Notes: a model not told the origin generated them from the sequence alone. Numbered from the stretch's first letter, positions 8,918 through 18,645 are shown. The stretch is DNA of 64,000 nucleotides from Palleronia salina (GCF_900141995.1 NZ_FQZA01000001.1:410392-474391), one strand, 5' to 3'. Made by a program: numbers and translations.

Positions 8918-9532
8918 ATGAGCGACGACGCCCCGCAGCTTTACCTGATTTCGCCGCCGCAGATCACGCCCGAGACGTTCCCCGAGGACCTCGCCCGACT
9001 GCTCGACGCCGCGCCGGTGGCCTGTTTGCGGCTGGACCTGACGTCGCGCGATGCCGACACGCTGCTGCGCGCCTGCGACGCCGCCCGCGCGGTGACCGAG
9101 CCGCGCGACGTGGCACTTGTCCTGCGTGACGCGACCGAGATCGCGCAGCGCGCCGGCGTTGACGGGGTGCACCTGTCGGGCGGTGCGCGTCACGTTCGGG
9201 CCGCGCGCAAGACGCTGGGTGCGGACGCAATCGTCGGCGCCTTCTGCGGCGCCTCGCGCCACGACGGGATGAACTCGGGCGAAGCGGGCGCCGATTACGT
9301 CAGTTTCGGCCCCGTGGGCGGCGCGGCGCCGGCCGAGGGCACGTTGGCCGACGACGATCTGTTCGCCTGGTGGTCCGAGATGATCGAGCTGCCCGTCGTG
9401 GCCGAGGGCGGATTGTCCGAAGATCGCATCGCGGCGCTGAGCCCGGTGAGCGATTTCATCGCGCTCGGCGAAGAAGTCTGGTCGGCCGACGACCCCGCCG
9501 CCCGGCTCGCCCAGCTTCACGCCCTATTCTGA
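8918..9532 (+). CDS. thiE: thiamine phosphate synthase-like protein
   Basis: A 204-residue TIM-barrel protein resembling ThiE, which joins HMP-PP and thiazole phosphate. Visible ThiE-type segments are AGVDGVHLSGGARHVRAAR (pyrophosphate and thiazole-side loop), an FCGASRHDGM block in place of the usual SAHT-like loop, and GADYVSFGPVGG. The family residues are only partly conserved, so it may be a ThiE/TenI-like paralogue instead of the main enzyme. AAGGAGA lies seven bases before the ATG at 8918. The gene stands alone and its last nine bases overlap the end of convergent olsA. Confidence 0.75.
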   Translation: MSDDAPQLYLISPPQITPETFPEDLARLLDAAPVACLRLDLTSRDADTLLRACDAARAVTEPRDVALVLRDATEIAQRAGVDGVHLSGGARHVRAARKTLGADAIVGAFCGASRHDGMNSGEAGADYVSFGPVGGAAPAEGTLADDDLFAWWSEMIELPVVAEGGLSEDRIAALSPVSDFIALGEEVWSADDPAARLAQLHALF

Positions 9533-10342
9533 GGGCCGGTCCCCGCGCACGGCCACCTCGGCCGCGCGGGCCAGCGCCTTGCGGTCGGGAAAGTCGGCGA
9601 CGCCGAGCGGGGCGTGGAAATCCACCCGCACCGCGCCGCGATGGCGGGCCGACAGCACCCGCAGCAGGTGCAGCCCGAACTCCATGTCGCCCCACCAGCC
9701 GTAGAACTCGGGCGGCTGGTCCTCGGGCGCGGAGTAGCGGACGCTGACCGGCTGGATCGCCATCCGCGCCTTCATGTCATCTGTGAAGAACGCGGCGAAA
9801 AGCGTTGTCTTGAACGGTAAAACCCTGCGCCCGTCGGTCGATGTGCCTTCGGGGAAGAACAGCAACCTGTGTCCGTTTCGCAGACGGCCCACGAAGGTAT
9901 CGCGCTGCGCCGCCGCCGCGCGCCGGTCGCGCCGGATGAACACCGTGCCCGTGGCCCGCGCCAGCCAGCCGATGCCGGGCCAGTCGGCCACCTCGGCTTT
10001 CGACACGAAGTAGAGCGGCCCGGCGGCATTCAGCACGAAGATGTCCAGCCAGGACGCGTGGTTCGCCACCAGCGCGCCGGGGCGATCCATCATTCGACCC
10101 TCGGACCGCCAGTCCAGCCCGCAGAGCCACACCGCCCCCCGGCACACCCCTTGCGTGATCCTGGGTGATACCGGCCGCGACGCGCCGGACAAAGGACGCT
10201 CCACCAGCCGCACCGTCAGCAGCAGGATAAGGCCACCGAACACCAGCAGCGCCAGCGGCAGGATGCGCGCCGCGATGCGCAGCCGGTCGCCCCAGGTGAA
10301 GGGCGGATGGTCGGGGTAAGGTGCGTTGTCCCAGCCGCTCAC
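9524..10342 (-). CDS. olsA: lyso-ornithine lipid acyltransferase
   Basis: A 272-residue PlsC-type acyltransferase that adds the second fatty acid in ornithine-lipid synthesis. It has an N-terminal membrane helix (residues about 25-47), the catalytic NHASWLD (HX4D) near 95-101, and the substrate motif FFPEGTSTDG near 155-164. The GTG start at 10342 shares four bases with the stop of the upstream gene. The olsB partner directly upstream in the same operon makes OlsA more likely than a general 1-acylglycerol-3-phosphate acyltransferase. Acts at the inner membrane. Confidence 0.87.
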   Translation of the reverse strand: MSGWDNAPYPDHPPFTWGDRLRIAARILPLALLVFGGLILLLTVRLVERPLSGASRPVSPRITQGVCRGAVWLCGLDWRSEGRMMDRPGALVANHASWLDIFVLNAAGPLYFVSKAEVADWPGIGWLARATGTVFIRRDRRAAAAQRDTFVGRLRNGHRLLFFPEGTSTDGRRVLPFKTTLFAAFFTDDMKARMAIQPVSVRYSAPEDQPPEFYGWWGDMEFGLHLLRVLSARHRGAVRVDFHAPLGVADFPDRKALARAAEVAVRGDRPSE

Positions 10343-11115
10343 GGGCGCGGGCCGGTGTAGCGCGCGGCCTGCGCGGCGTTCATCCGCTCGGTGTCGATGA
10401 CCAGGCACACATCCGTCGTGTTGAAGTCACGATCGACGAACGCGCCCTGCCCCACGAAGCCGCCCAGCCGCAGGTAGGCCTTGATGAGCGGCGGCACCGC
10501 GCGCATGGCGGCCGCGCGGTCAATCTGGGCCTCGGGCACGCGATCCATGGCCACCGCGCCGGGCGGGCGGGCCGTTACGCGCAGCTCGGGCGGGGCCAGG
10601 TGGCGGTGGTGCAGGATCGACAGCGGCGCGGCCAGCGCGTCCGGGTCGGTGCCGTGGAAGCTGGCCACGCCGAACAGGATGTCGATCTCGTGCCGTCGGA
10701 CGTAATCGGCCAGCCCGGTCCAGAGCTGGAACATCGCCATCCCCCCCCGGTAATCGCGATGGATGCAGGAACGGCCGAGCTCCATCAGCCGGCGCCCCGA
10801 GTCCAGCAGCGGCGACAAGTCATATTCATCGGCGCTGTAGAACCCGCCCGCCCCGCGCGCCGCCTCGCAACGCAAGACGCGGTAGACGCCCACCACGTCA
10901 TCGTCGCCGGGGCGATTGCGGTCGCGCAGAATCAGGTGATCGAAATAGGGGTCGAACCGGTCGGCCTCGCGCCGGGCGGCGTGATCGACCAGCGGGCCAT
11001 CGCCGCCCAGTTCCTCGACGAACACGGCATAGCGCAGCCGCTGGGCCTTCGCGAGGTCATCCGGGCCGCTGGCCAGGGACAGCTCAAAAAGGGGCTCGGG
11101 CATCGTCTGCGCCAT
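10339..11115 (-). CDS. olsB: L-ornithine N(alpha)-acyltransferase
   Basis: A 258-residue GNAT-fold acyltransferase that transfers 3-hydroxyacyl groups from acyl-ACP to ornithine. Family landmarks include LRYAVFVEELGG near residue 27, the VGVYRVLR strand, ELGRSCIHRDYRGG, LFGVASFHGTDP, and PLIKAYLRLGGFVG with the DFNTTDVCLVID ending. All fit OlsB/PlsC-associated GNATs. It is followed with a four-base overlap by olsA, completing the two-gene ornithine-lipid pathway. The ATG at 11115 is used; a second ATG at 11103 is possible. Confidence 0.9.
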   Translation of the reverse strand: MAQTMPEPLFELSLASGPDDLAKAQRLRYAVFVEELGGDGPLVDHAARREADRFDPYFDHLILRDRNRPGDDDVVGVYRVLRCEAARGAGGFYSADEYDLSPLLDSGRRLMELGRSCIHRDYRGGMAMFQLWTGLADYVRRHEIDILFGVASFHGTDPDALAAPLSILHHRHLAPPELRVTARPPGAVAMDRVPEAQIDRAAAMRAVPPLIKAYLRLGGFVGQGAFVDRDFNTTDVCLVIDTERMNAAQAARYTGPRP

Positions 11116-11259
11116 CTTGGTTGTCGGGGCGCCACGGGTCTAGGCGGACCCCTCGCGCTTGGCAAGGCGCGCCCGCGCGGCCGCCCGGGTTTACACGGCG
11201 GGCCGCTTGTGTTGACACTCCGTTAACCTCCCCGTGCGCTAATGACGTGGCGCTCCGCG

Positions 11260-11442
11260 CTACTCGTCGAAAACGGGGATCAGGTCGATGCGCTTGCCGT
11301 CGACGACCACTTTCCCCTCGTGCTGGAACATGACCGTGACGATCCCGCCGATATTCGATTGGACCTGCCCCAAGCCCCAGTCGGGCTGCGTGGGGTGGCG
11401 GACGAGCATCCCGGGCTCGAGCAGGGCATTCATTCCGGACAC
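11260..11442 (-). CDS. DUF3553 domain protein
   Basis: A 60-residue protein that is essentially one DUF3553 domain, a small SH3-like beta barrel (PGMLVRHPTQPDWGLGQVQS, then TVMFQHEGKVVV). The GTG at 11442 is preferred over the in-frame ATG at 11433 because AAGGAAGG lies six bases upstream of it. In other proteins this domain sits next to nucleic-acid enzymes such as UvrD, but the free-standing form has no known role. It is divergent from chpT, with only 36 bases between the starts. Confidence 0.8.
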   Translation of the reverse strand: MSGMNALLEPGMLVRHPTQPDWGLGQVQSNIGGIVTVMFQHEGKVVVDGKRIDLIPVFDE

Positions 11443-11478
11443 GCGTCACCTTCCTTCCGTCCTTCGCGCGGGGCGTCC

Positions 11479-12075
11479 ATGACCATGAACACCTCCAAGC
11501 TCAGCGCCCTTCTGGGGTCGCGCATCTGCCACGACCTGATCTCGCCGCTGGGCGCCATCGGCAATGGTGTCGAGTTGTTGCAGATGTCGGGCGCCGCCGA
11601 CAGCGCCGAATTGTCGCTGATCAGCGAAAGCGTCGAGAACGCGAATGCCCGCATCCGCCTGTTCCGCGTGGCCTTCGGCGCCGGCAATCCCGATCAGCGG
11701 ATCAGCGCGGGCGAGATCGCGTCGATCCTGCGGCCCATGGGGCAGGCCCGGCAGCTGACCATCGGCTGGGACCCGATCACCGACATGGCGCGCGACGATG
11801 CCCGGCTGATCTTCCTGCTGCTTCTCTGCCTGGAAACCGCGCTGCCCTATGGCGGCGATGTCCAGATCGAACCCTCGGGCGCCCGCATCGTGCTGCGCGC
11901 CAGGGCCGAGCGGATGCGCCACGATCCCGCGCTCTGGCGCCAGCTCCACACCGACGGGGCCGAGGTCCCGCAAGCGTCCGAGATCCAGTTCCCCCTGGCG
12001 CGGCTTGCCGCCGCCGAAACCGGGCGCAGGATCGACACCGTGGTCGAGGATGGGCGGATCGACATCGCTGTGTGA
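11479..12075 (+). CDS. chpT: histidine phosphotransferase ChpT
   Basis: In the CckA-ChpT-CtrA phosphorelay, ChpT passes phosphate from CckA to CtrA and CpdR, controlling cell-cycle and motility genes in alphaproteobacteria. The 198-residue protein starts with a DHp-like helix carrying the phosphoryl-accepting His in SRICHDLISPLGAIGNGVE (His near residue 16). A degenerate ATPase-like domain follows without ATP-binding N or G boxes, as expected for ChpT. ATG at 11479 and at 11485 are both possible. In Rhodobacterales this relay is also tied to gene transfer agent and flagellar regulation (knowledge, not seen here). Confidence 0.88.
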   Translation: MTMNTSKLSALLGSRICHDLISPLGAIGNGVELLQMSGAADSAELSLISESVENANARIRLFRVAFGAGNPDQRISAGEIASILRPMGQARQLTIGWDPITDMARDDARLIFLLLLCLETALPYGGDVQIEPSGARIVLRARAERMRHDPALWRQLHTDGAEVPQASEIQFPLARLAAAETGRRIDTVVEDGRIDIAV

Positions 12076-12329
12076 GCCGCTCAGGCGCGGCGACGCTGCC
12101 TTCACGCGACGCCTCGTCCGGATGGCTGAGCGGGTCGGATCTAACTATGCCGCGGCGCGATGCTGCGGCGGGTTCCGAAGCCTCAGGGCAAGCCAAGATC
12201 ATGGGGGTCAGACGGTAAAGACGGCTCCGAAGCGGGAAAATTCGCCTCCGGCCGGCAAAGCGAACCGCCTTGGGTTCATGAAACGGGTCGGGACGGCACC
12301 TGAGTCGCCGCCCCGATCTGCCGAATGCC
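12076..12329. other. intergenic region, chpT to proA
   Basis: 254 bases between the convergent ends of chpT and proA. No convincing protein, tRNA or strong hairpin-plus-T-run terminator was found on either strand. A short CCGGCCGG palindrome lies near 12250. A tRNA D-arm-like string near 12120 (GGATGGCTGAGCGG) has no matching acceptor or T-arm, so it is not called. Confidence 0.5.
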
Positions 12330-13595
12330 TCAGCCGCGCGTGTTGCCAGTGCCGCGCACCTTGTACTTGAAGCTGGTCAGCTGCTCGGCGCCCACCGGGC
12401 CGCGGGCGTGCAGCCGCCCGGTGGCGATCCCGATCTCGGCGCCCATGCCGAACTCGCCCCCGTCGGCGAACTGGGTCGAGGCGTTGTGCATGACGATGGC
12501 GCTGTCGACCTCGTTCAGGAACCGCGCGGCTGTATCGGCATCGTCGGTGATGATGCAATCCGTGTGGTCCGAGCCGTAGCGCGAGATATGGGCCATGGCG
12601 CCGTCGATATCGTCGACCACGCGGGCGGCGATGATCTTGTCCAGGAACTCGCGCCCCCAGTCATCCTCGCCCGCCGCGACCACGCCGTCGATGGCGGCCA
12701 CGTCGGCATCGCCGCGCACCTCGACACCGGCATCCAGCAGCGCGCGGACCACGCCCTGCCCCACGGTCTTCAGCACGTCACGGTGGATCAGCAGGCATTC
12801 CGCCGCGCCGCAGATCCCGGTGCGCCGGGTCTTTGCGTTCAGCACGACCTTCAGCGCGGCCTCGGGGTCGGCATCCTTGTCGATGTAGATATGCACGATG
12901 CCTTCGAGATGGGCGAAGACCGGCACGCGGGCCTCGCGCTGGACAAGTCCAACAAGGCCCTTGCCGCCACGGGGCACGATCACGTCGATATAGTCGGTCA
13001 TGGCCAGCATCTCGCTGACGGCGGCCCGGTCGCGGGTGGGGACCAGCTGGACGGCGTCCTCGGGCAGGCCCGCGTCGGCCAGGCCCTGCACGATGCAGGC
13101 ATGGATCGCGCGCGAGGAATGCAGCGATTCGGACCCGCCGCGCAGGATCACCGCGTTGCCGGATTTCAGGCACAGCGCGCCGGCATCCGCCGTCACGTTG
13201 GGGCGCGATTCGTAGATCACGCCGATGACACCGATGGGCGTGCGCACCCGCTCGATGGCAAGGCCCGAGGGCATGTCCCAGCTGTCCAGCGTCGCGCCCA
13301 CCGGGTCATCCTGCGCCGCGATGGCGCGCAGGCTGCCCGCGATCGCCTTGATGCGGTCGCCGTCCAGCATAAGCCGGTCCAGCATGGCGGGGCTCAGGCC
13401 CTTCTCGCGGCCGAACTCCATGTCCTGGGCGTTGGCGGCCACGATCTCGGCCTCGGCCGCTTCCAGCCGGTCGGCCGCGGCGTTCAGCGCGCGGGTCTTG
13501 GTCTCGGCGGGCGCGATGGCCAGTTGCTTGGCCGCCGCGCGGGCGCGCGATCCCATGTCGGCCATCAGGGCCGCGATATCGTCGGTATCTTTCAT
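12330..13595 (-). CDS. proA: glutamate-5-semialdehyde dehydrogenase
   Basis: Reduces gamma-glutamyl phosphate to glutamate 5-semialdehyde with NADPH, the second step of proline synthesis. The 421-residue protein is full length. It carries the cofactor-side [21 protein letters not shown] block (residues about 115-135), VPRGGKGL near 188, and the catalytic Cys in [14 protein letters not shown] (near 250). The ATG at 13595 has an AAGGAGGA ribosome site just upstream, deciding the start. It follows proB by 13 bases, so the obgE-proB-proA genes form one unit. Confidence 0.96.
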   Translation of the reverse strand: MKDTDDIAALMADMGSRARAAAKQLAIAPAETKTRALNAAADRLEAAEAEIVAANAQDMEFGREKGLSPAMLDRLMLDGDRIKAIAGSLRAIAAQDDPVGATLDSWDMPSGLAIERVRTPIGVIGVIYESRPNVTADAGALCLKSGNAVILRGGSESLHSSRAIHACIVQGLADAGLPEDAVQLVPTRDRAAVSEMLAMTDYIDVIVPRGGKGLVGLVQREARVPVFAHLEGIVHIYIDKDADPEAALKVVLNAKTRRTGICGAAECLLIHRDVLKTVGQGVVRALLDAGVEVRGDADVAAIDGVVAAGEDDWGREFLDKIIAARVVDDIDGAMAHISRYGSDHTDCIITDDADTAARFLNEVDSAIVMHNASTQFADGGEFGMGAEIGIATGRLHARGPVGAEQLTSFKYKVRGTGNTRG

Positions 13596-13608
13596 CTTTC
13601 GTCCTCCT

Positions 13609-14727
13609 TCAGACGACCATGTCGTCGCGGTGGATAAGCGCCGCGCGGCCGGGATAGCCCAGCAGGTCGGCGATCTTCTCGGACCGGGCGCCCGCAATCG
13701 TGCGCGCCTCGTCCGCGTTGTAACGTGTCAGGCCATAGCCCAGGTGGGCGCCCTTGCTGTCGACGATGGTGACGCTGTCGCCCCGCTCGAACGTGCCGGT
13801 GACGCGGATAACCCCCGCCGGCAGCAGCGAGTTGCCGGATCTTAGCGCCTTGACCGCGCCGTCGTCGATGGTGATCTCGCCCACCGACTTCATGGCCGAG
13901 ATCCAGGCCTTGTAGGCCGCCTGCGGCGTGGTTTTCGAGCGGAACCAGGTGCACCGGCCGCCATCGGCCAGCTTGCGCAACGCGTGCGACTGGTCGCCTT
14001 GCGCGATGGCCATGGCGCAGCCCGCGCCCATGGCCGTGCGCGCGGCGATCAGCTTGGTGCGCATCCCGCCCTTCGACAGGTGCGACGCGGCCTCGCCCGC
14101 CATGGCGGCGATCTCGGGGGTGATTTCCTCGACCAGCGGCAGGTGCTCGGCGTTCGGGTCCTTCTGTGGGTTGGCCGTGTAAAGCCCGTCCACGTCCGAC
14201 AGCAGCACCAGCTGGTCGGCGCCCACGGTCACGGCGATCTGCGCGGCCAGGCGGTCGTTGTCGCCGAAGCGGATCCCGTCGGTGGCGATGGTGTCGTTCT
14301 CGTTGACGATGGGCATGACGCCCATCTTCAGAAGCGTGCCCATGGTCGCCTGCGCGTTGAGGTACCGGCGGCGGTTCGCGGTGTCCTCCAGCGTCAGCAG
14401 CACCTGCGCGGTGGTCACGCCATGGGGCGACAACGCCTCCTGGTAGGCGCGGGCCAGCCGGATCTGGCCCACCGCCGCGGCGGCCTGCGCCTGCTCCAGC
14501 GGCAAGGGCCCGTTGCCCAGCCCCAGCACACCGCGCCCCAGCGCGACCGACCCGGACGAGACCAGCAGCACCTCGGTGCCGTTGGCCTTCAGTTCGGCCA
14601 CGTCCTCGGCCAGGCCCAGAAGCCATGGCAGCCGCAGCGTTCCATCCCCGCGATCGACCAGAAGGGCCGAGCCGATCTTGATCACCAGTCGCTCTGCGTC
14701 CCGGAGTGAGGGGGTCAGGGTTGCCAT
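13609..14727 (-). CDS. proB: glutamate 5-kinase
   Basis: Phosphorylates glutamate in the first, feedback-inhibited step of proline synthesis. The 372-residue protein has an amino-acid kinase domain ([11 protein letters not shown] at residues about 12-22, [44 protein letters not shown]) and a C-terminal PUA domain from about 280 ([27 protein letters not shown]). The ATG at 14727 gives the usual MATLTPSL start and lies 13 bases inside the 3' end of obgE, so translation is probably coupled. Confidence 0.96.
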   Translation of the reverse strand: MATLTPSLRDAERLVIKIGSALLVDRGDGTLRLPWLLGLAEDVAELKANGTEVLLVSSGSVALGRGVLGLGNGPLPLEQAQAAAAVGQIRLARAYQEALSPHGVTTAQVLLTLEDTANRRRYLNAQATMGTLLKMGVMPIVNENDTIATDGIRFGDNDRLAAQIAVTVGADQLVLLSDVDGLYTANPQKDPNAEHLPLVEEITPEIAAMAGEAASHLSKGGMRTKLIAARTAMGAGCAMAIAQGDQSHALRKLADGGRCTWFRSKTTPQAAYKAWISAMKSVGEITIDDGAVKALRSGNSLLPAGVIRVTGTFERGDSVTIVDSKGAHLGYGLTRYNADEARTIAGARSEKIADLLGYPGRAALIHRDDMVV

Positions 14728-15752
14728 GTGTCGTCCTTGTCGTTTGCGTCGGACCGGCGCAGCTTGTCGTCCGAAATCTCGGCGCGCACGGCGCGCAACA
14801 CCTCGGTCAGACCCTCGCCGGAGACGCCCGACATAAGCCAAAGCGGACCGTCCGCAACCGCTTCGAGAGATTTCTTCGCGGCAGCGCGCTCTTCTTCGTC
14901 CAGCGCGTCGATCTTATTCAGCGCGGTGATACGCGGTTTCTCGGCCAGGACGCCGCCATAGGCCTCGAGCTCGTCGATGATCGTGCGGTAATCCGCGGCC
15001 GGATCCTCGGCGGTGGCGTCGACCAGGTGCAAAAGGACCGAGCAGCGCTCGACATGGCCCAGGAAGCGGTCACCGATGCCCCGCCCCTCGTGCGCGCCGG
15101 CGATCAGGCCGGGGATGTCGGCCATCACGAACTCGGCACCGTCCACGCCCACGACGCCCAGGTTGGGGTGCAGCGTGGTGAAGGGGTAATCGGCGATCTT
15201 CGGCCGGGCGTTGCTGGTCGCGGCGAGGAAAGTCGACTTGCCCGCGTTGGGCAGCCCGAGAAGGCCTGCATCCGCGATCAGCTTCAGCCGCAGCCACACC
15301 GTGCGCTCGACCCCCGGCTGGCCGGGATTGGCGCGGCGCGGCGCCTGGTTGGTGGAGGACTTGAAATGCAGGTTGCCCCAGCCGCCATTGCCGCCGCGCG
15401 CCAGCACGAGCCGCTGGCCCACCTCGGTCAGGTCGGCGATGACGGTCTCCTCGTCCTCGTCCAGGATCTCGGTGCCCACCGGCACGCGCAGCACGATGTC
15501 GTCGCCATCGGCGCCGGTGCGCTGCTTGCCCATGCCCTGCTGGCCGTTCTTGGCGAAGAAATGCTGCTGGTAGCGGAAGTCGATCAGGGTGTTCAGCCCG
15601 TCGACCACCTCGACCACCACGTCACCGCCCCGGCCGCCATCGCCGCCGTCGGGGCCGCCGAATTCGATGTACTTCTCGCGCCGGAACGAGATCGCACCGC
15701 CCCCGCCGCTGCCCGAGCGGATATGCACCTTGGCCAGATCGAGAAATTTCAT
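14715..15752 (-). CDS. obgE: GTPase ObgE
   Basis: A ribosome-associated GTPase needed for 50S maturation. The 345-residue protein has the glycine-rich Obg domain ([35 protein letters not shown]), then a G domain with P-loop GLPNAGKST (residues about 167-175), DIPGLI (G3), and NKID (G4, near 280). The short C-terminal tail is acidic and ends with KDDTWQP. It sits downstream of L21-L27 as in many bacteria, here with two acetyltransferase genes between. The ATG overlaps the upstream stop by four bases. Confidence 0.96.
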   Translation of the reverse strand: MKFLDLAKVHIRSGSGGGGAISFRREKYIEFGGPDGGDGGRGGDVVVEVVDGLNTLIDFRYQQHFFAKNGQQGMGKQRTGADGDDIVLRVPVGTEILDEDEETVIADLTEVGQRLVLARGGNGGWGNLHFKSSTNQAPRRANPGQPGVERTVWLRLKLIADAGLLGLPNAGKSTFLAATSNARPKIADYPFTTLHPNLGVVGVDGAEFVMADIPGLIAGAHEGRGIGDRFLGHVERCSVLLHLVDATAEDPAADYRTIIDELEAYGGVLAEKPRITALNKIDALDEEERAAAKKSLEAVADGPLWLMSGVSGEGLTEVLRAVRAEISDDKLRRSDANDKDDTWQP

Positions 15753-16795
15753 GGGGAGACCTTCAGGGTTGCTCGCTCGAGGCGATAGAGGATGACGGGC
15801 GCAGGCTCAAGCCGCGCGGAGGAGCGGCCCAGGCCCTGCCCTGTTTGCTGGAACCCCAGCTTGCGCATCACCGCGCCCGAGGCCGGGTTGTCGGCGAAGT
15901 GGTCCGCCACCAGGGTCTTGAGCCCGAAGCGGTCCATCACGTCGGGCAGGAACGCGCCCGCCGCTTCGGTGCACAGCCCCCGCCCCCAGTAGTCGGGGTC
16001 GATGAACCACGCTGTCGTGCCCTCGCCCGCGGTGTCGTTGGGCGCGACCATGATCGTGCCGATCAGCCGCCCCAGCCGCGTGCAGATGGCCGCGCGAAAG
16101 CCCGGCCGCCCGCGATATTTCCACGCCTGCACCCAGCGGTGCGCCGCGGCCTCGGGCCAGGGCGACGTGGCGCCCAAGATCATCGGCGCAACGCGCGCGT
16201 CGCCGCCGATCCGGGCCAACGCGGGCACGTCACCGTCCCGCAGCTCGCGCAGGCGCAGGCGCAGGGTCCGCAGGCGATACCGGCGCGACGCCGCCCAGTC
16301 CGTCCGCGACATCACCAGCTCGCGGGCCGGCATCATCTGCGACAGCGGCGTCGACCAGATCTCGCGCGGGCCGTCGTCACGGAACCCCATGCGCAGCAGC
16401 GCCGCGCGGGACCGGTCGTTGCCCTGCATGTGGCTGGCGCGCAGCGCGTGCGCGCCGCTGCCCGCGAACCAGGCGTCGATCACCGCGTCCCCCGCCTCGG
16501 TCGCGTATCCCCGTCCCCAGGCCCGGCGGTCCAGCCAATAGCCCAAATCCGGGTCCACCCCGATCAGGCCGCACAGCCCGTCGGCGTCGTCGATGGCCCA
16601 GACCGGCGCGCTGCCCGCGCGCGTTTCGGCGATGAACCGCTCGGCATCCGCGCGGTCGTAAGGATAGGGTGGCGCGGCCAGCCAGCGCACCACGTCGTAA
16701 TTGCCCATCGAGGCGGCGATGGCGGGCGCATCTTCCGGCGTGGGCGGGCGCAAGGTCAGCCGCGCGGTGCGAAGGCTGCGCGCGACCCCCGCCAC
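15749..16795 (-). CDS. tandem-domain GNAT N-acetyltransferase
   Basis: A 348-residue protein with two RimJ/RimL-type GNAT domains in one chain. Domain 1 spans about residues 5-160 ([38 protein letters not shown]) and domain 2 about 185-340 ([57 protein letters not shown]). Both keep the RGxAT/RGLCTEA acetyl-CoA-binding turn. The GTG at 16795 follows the upstream GNAT stop by four bases and is chosen because the further-upstream frame overlaps that gene. The substrate is unknown; ribosomal-protein N-termini are typical for the family. Confidence 0.8.
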   Translation of the reverse strand: MAGVARSLRTARLTLRPPTPEDAPAIAASMGNYDVVRWLAAPPYPYDRADAERFIAETRAGSAPVWAIDDADGLCGLIGVDPDLGYWLDRRAWGRGYATEAGDAVIDAWFAGSGAHALRASHMQGNDRSRAALLRMGFRDDGPREIWSTPLSQMMPARELVMSRTDWAASRRYRLRTLRLRLRELRDGDVPALARIGGDARVAPMILGATSPWPEAAAHRWVQAWKYRGRPGFRAAICTRLGRLIGTIMVAPNDTAGEGTTAWFIDPDYWGRGLCTEAAGAFLPDVMDRFGLKTLVADHFADNPASGAVMRKLGFQQTGQGLGRSSARLEPAPVILYRLERATLKVSP

Positions 16796-16799
16796 CGCG

Positions 16800-17408
16800 T
16801 CAGACCATCCGGCGGGAATAGGTCCAGGTCGGAACCATCGCGCCCCGCGCGACCGAGTAGGTCTCGGCGTCGCCCAGCCACTCGAACCCGGCATTGGTCA
16901 GCACCCGCGCCGAGGCCGGGTTGTCCTGGAACACCTCGGCGAACAGGGCCGTGGCCTGGTGCGGGTTGCCCTCGAGGATCGCGGCGATGGCCTCGGACGC
17001 GATATGGGCGCCCCAGGCCGGCGGGGCGACCCAGTAGAACAGGTTCGACTGCGCCCGGTCCAACCGCTTCAGCCGCACGACGCCCGAGACATGGGACTGG
17101 CCCATGGGGCTCGCGTCGATGATCCAGACATCCTCGGTCCGGTCCGGGTGCTGCGCCTGGCGCACCAACGCCTCGGTCGCGCCGGGGGGCAGCGGGTGCG
17201 GTATGGTCTGGGTGGCCCGCGCGACACGCAGATCGGCGCGGTGCAGCTCCAGCAGGCCGGTATCGCCGATCTCGACCGGGCGCAGGATCAGCCGCTCGGT
17301 GCGGTAGGTAGGCTGGTCGATCATCGCGTCGCGCGCCTTGCATTGCGGGGCGGACAGGCCGCCCGGGTCCGGCACGGCCCGGGTGATGACGTTGGCTTTG
17401 CGGTCCAT
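16800..17408 (-). CDS. GNAT family N-acetyltransferase
   Basis: A 202-residue single-domain RimJ/RimL-like acetyltransferase: YRTERLILRPVEIGDTG opens the fold near residue 35, FYWVAPPAWGAHIASEA is a drifted acetyl-CoA loop, and DNPASARVLTNAGFEWLG is the usual C-terminal motif. The ATG at 17408 has GGGAGGAG about eight bases upstream, which supports it over the ATG at 17324. It lies just downstream of the L27 terminator and leads the GNAT-obgE-proB-proA run. With the tandem gene after it there are three GNAT domains in a row. Substrate unknown. Confidence 0.8.
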   Translation of the reverse strand: MDRKANVITRAVPDPGGLSAPQCKARDAMIDQPTYRTERLILRPVEIGDTGLLELHRADLRVARATQTIPHPLPPGATEALVRQAQHPDRTEDVWIIDASPMGQSHVSGVVRLKRLDRAQSNLFYWVAPPAWGAHIASEAIAAILEGNPHQATALFAEVFQDNPASARVLTNAGFEWLGDAETYSVARGAMVPTWTYSRRMV

Positions 17409-17439
17409 GGCATCGGGCTCCTCCCAAAGCGCCGCCCGG

Positions 17440-17475
17440 AAAAACGAAAAGGACCGGCCGAACCGGCCGGTCCCT
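17440..17475 (-). terminator. intrinsic terminator after rpmA
   Basis: On the minus strand a 9-bp stem GGACCGGCC/GGCCGGTCC (17451-17473) with a five-base loop is followed by TTTTCGTTTTT. It lies 25 bases past the rpmA stop and 30 bases before the next gene's start, so rplU-rpmA transcripts should end here, with readthrough or a separate start feeding the GNAT-obgE genes. Confidence 0.88.
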
Positions 17476-17499
17476 TGTTCGATCGGGCGCGGTGCCGGT

Positions 17500-17769
17500 T
17501 TACTCGGCCGCTTCGGCCTCGGGCAGGACCGAAATGAAGGTGCGACCCTTCAGGCCCTTGTGGAAGGTCACGCGGCCATCGACGGTCGCGAAGATCGTGT
17601 GATCGCGGCCCAGGCCCACGCCTTCGCCCGGCCACCACTTGGTGCCGCGCTGACGCACGATGATGTTGCCGGCGACGGCTTCCTGGCCGCCGAACAGCTT
17701 CACGCCAAGGCGGCGTCCGGCAGAGTCGCGACCGTTGCGGCTGGAACCGCCTGCTTTCTTGTGTGCCAT
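17500..17769 (-). CDS. rpmA: 50S ribosomal protein L27
   Basis: An 89-residue L27. It begins [16 protein letters not shown], whose flexible N-terminus reaches the peptidyl-transferase centre, and continues with the family core [25 protein letters not shown] and [11 protein letters not shown]. The tail is Ala/Glu-rich. It lies 13 bases downstream of rplU and is followed by a strong terminator, forming the standard L21-L27 operon. Confidence 0.98.
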   Translation of the reverse strand: MAHKKAGGSSRNGRDSAGRRLGVKLFGGQEAVAGNIIVRQRGTKWWPGEGVGLGRDHTIFATVDGRVTFHKGLKGRTFISVLPEAEAAE

Positions 17770-17782
17770 CTGTCGTTACTCC

Positions 17783-18499
17783 TTACTGGTTCTTCGCTTC
17801 GGCGACCCAATCGGCCAGCTTGGCGCCGGCACCGATCTGGTCGGCCACGTAGCCGATTTCGGCCTCGGACCACGCGGTCATCTGGTCGAAGTGATAGACG
17901 CCGGCGGCGTTCATCTTCTTCTCCATGGCCGGGCCCACGCCGTTCAGCGTCTTCAGGTCATCCGCCTTGCCGTCCCGCGGTTCGGTCAGCAGGTTGCCCG
18001 GCTTCGCGGTGGCGTCGGTGTCACCCGCGTCGGTCTTGGCGGCAACCTTCTCGGCCGCCTGGCCGGTGGCCGCGCGCTTCTTCATCTCGGACTGGCCGGT
18101 GCGGTTCTGGACGTAGTCGCCCTTGTCCGCCGCGACGCCGGTGAAGCCCGCGATGCCCGCGCCGATGGCTTCCTTCACGCCGGTCTTGTCGGCGCCCGAT
18201 TCAAGGATGTCGCCGATGCGCAGCAGGGTCAGCTGCTGGCGGTGGCCCTTCGTGCGCTTGCTGCCGTGCTTACGGCGGCGCTTGACGAAGTGGATGACCT
18301 TGTCGCCCTTGATCTGTTCGATGACCTCGGCCTGGACGCCCGCACCTTCCACCAGGGGGGTGCCGACCGTGCCGCCGACCATCAGGATGTCGTTGAACTG
18401 GACTTTTTCGCCAGCATTCGCCGCAAGCTTTTCCACGCGCAGGACGTCGCCCGACTGGACCTTGTATTGCTTGCCGCCGGTTTTCAGAACCGCGAACAT
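17783..18499 (-). CDS. rplU: 50S ribosomal protein L21 with C-terminal extension
   Basis: L21 proper covers residues 1 to about 103 (MFAVLKTGGKQYKVQSGDV, then VKRRRKHGSKRTKGHRQQ), binding 23S rRNA. The chain then runs on to 238 residues, more than twice the usual 100-105. The extra part has a charged Ala/Lys/Glu linker and a helix-hairpin-helix-like end (LNGVGPAMEKKMNAAGVYHF, then IGYVADQIGAG). Extended L21 proteins are seen in Rhodobacterales, and the extension's role is not known to me. AAGGAAG precedes the ATG at 18499. First gene of the L21-L27 operon. Confidence 0.95.
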   Translation of the reverse strand: MFAVLKTGGKQYKVQSGDVLRVEKLAANAGEKVQFNDILMVGGTVGTPLVEGAGVQAEVIEQIKGDKVIHFVKRRRKHGSKRTKGHRQQLTLLRIGDILESGADKTGVKEAIGAGIAGFTGVAADKGDYVQNRTGQSEMKKRAATGQAAEKVAAKTDAGDTDATAKPGNLLTEPRDGKADDLKTLNGVGPAMEKKMNAAGVYHFDQMTAWSEAEIGYVADQIGAGAKLADWVAEAKNQ

Positions 18500-18645
18500 G
18501 TCGTCTTCCTTTGTCTTCCGCGTCCTGTGGCCCCGCGCCTGCGGTGTTTTCGGGGGCAGCCCCGCCTCGGACAGCGCGCCCCGCGATCGGAGCGTCATAA
18601 ATATGTAAAACCCGACACCGACTCGCGCCGGGATCAGGTCGGCGG

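Noticed and set aside
12110-12150. tRNA gene
   Set aside because: Only a D-arm-like string; no acceptor stem, anticodon loop or T-arm matches.
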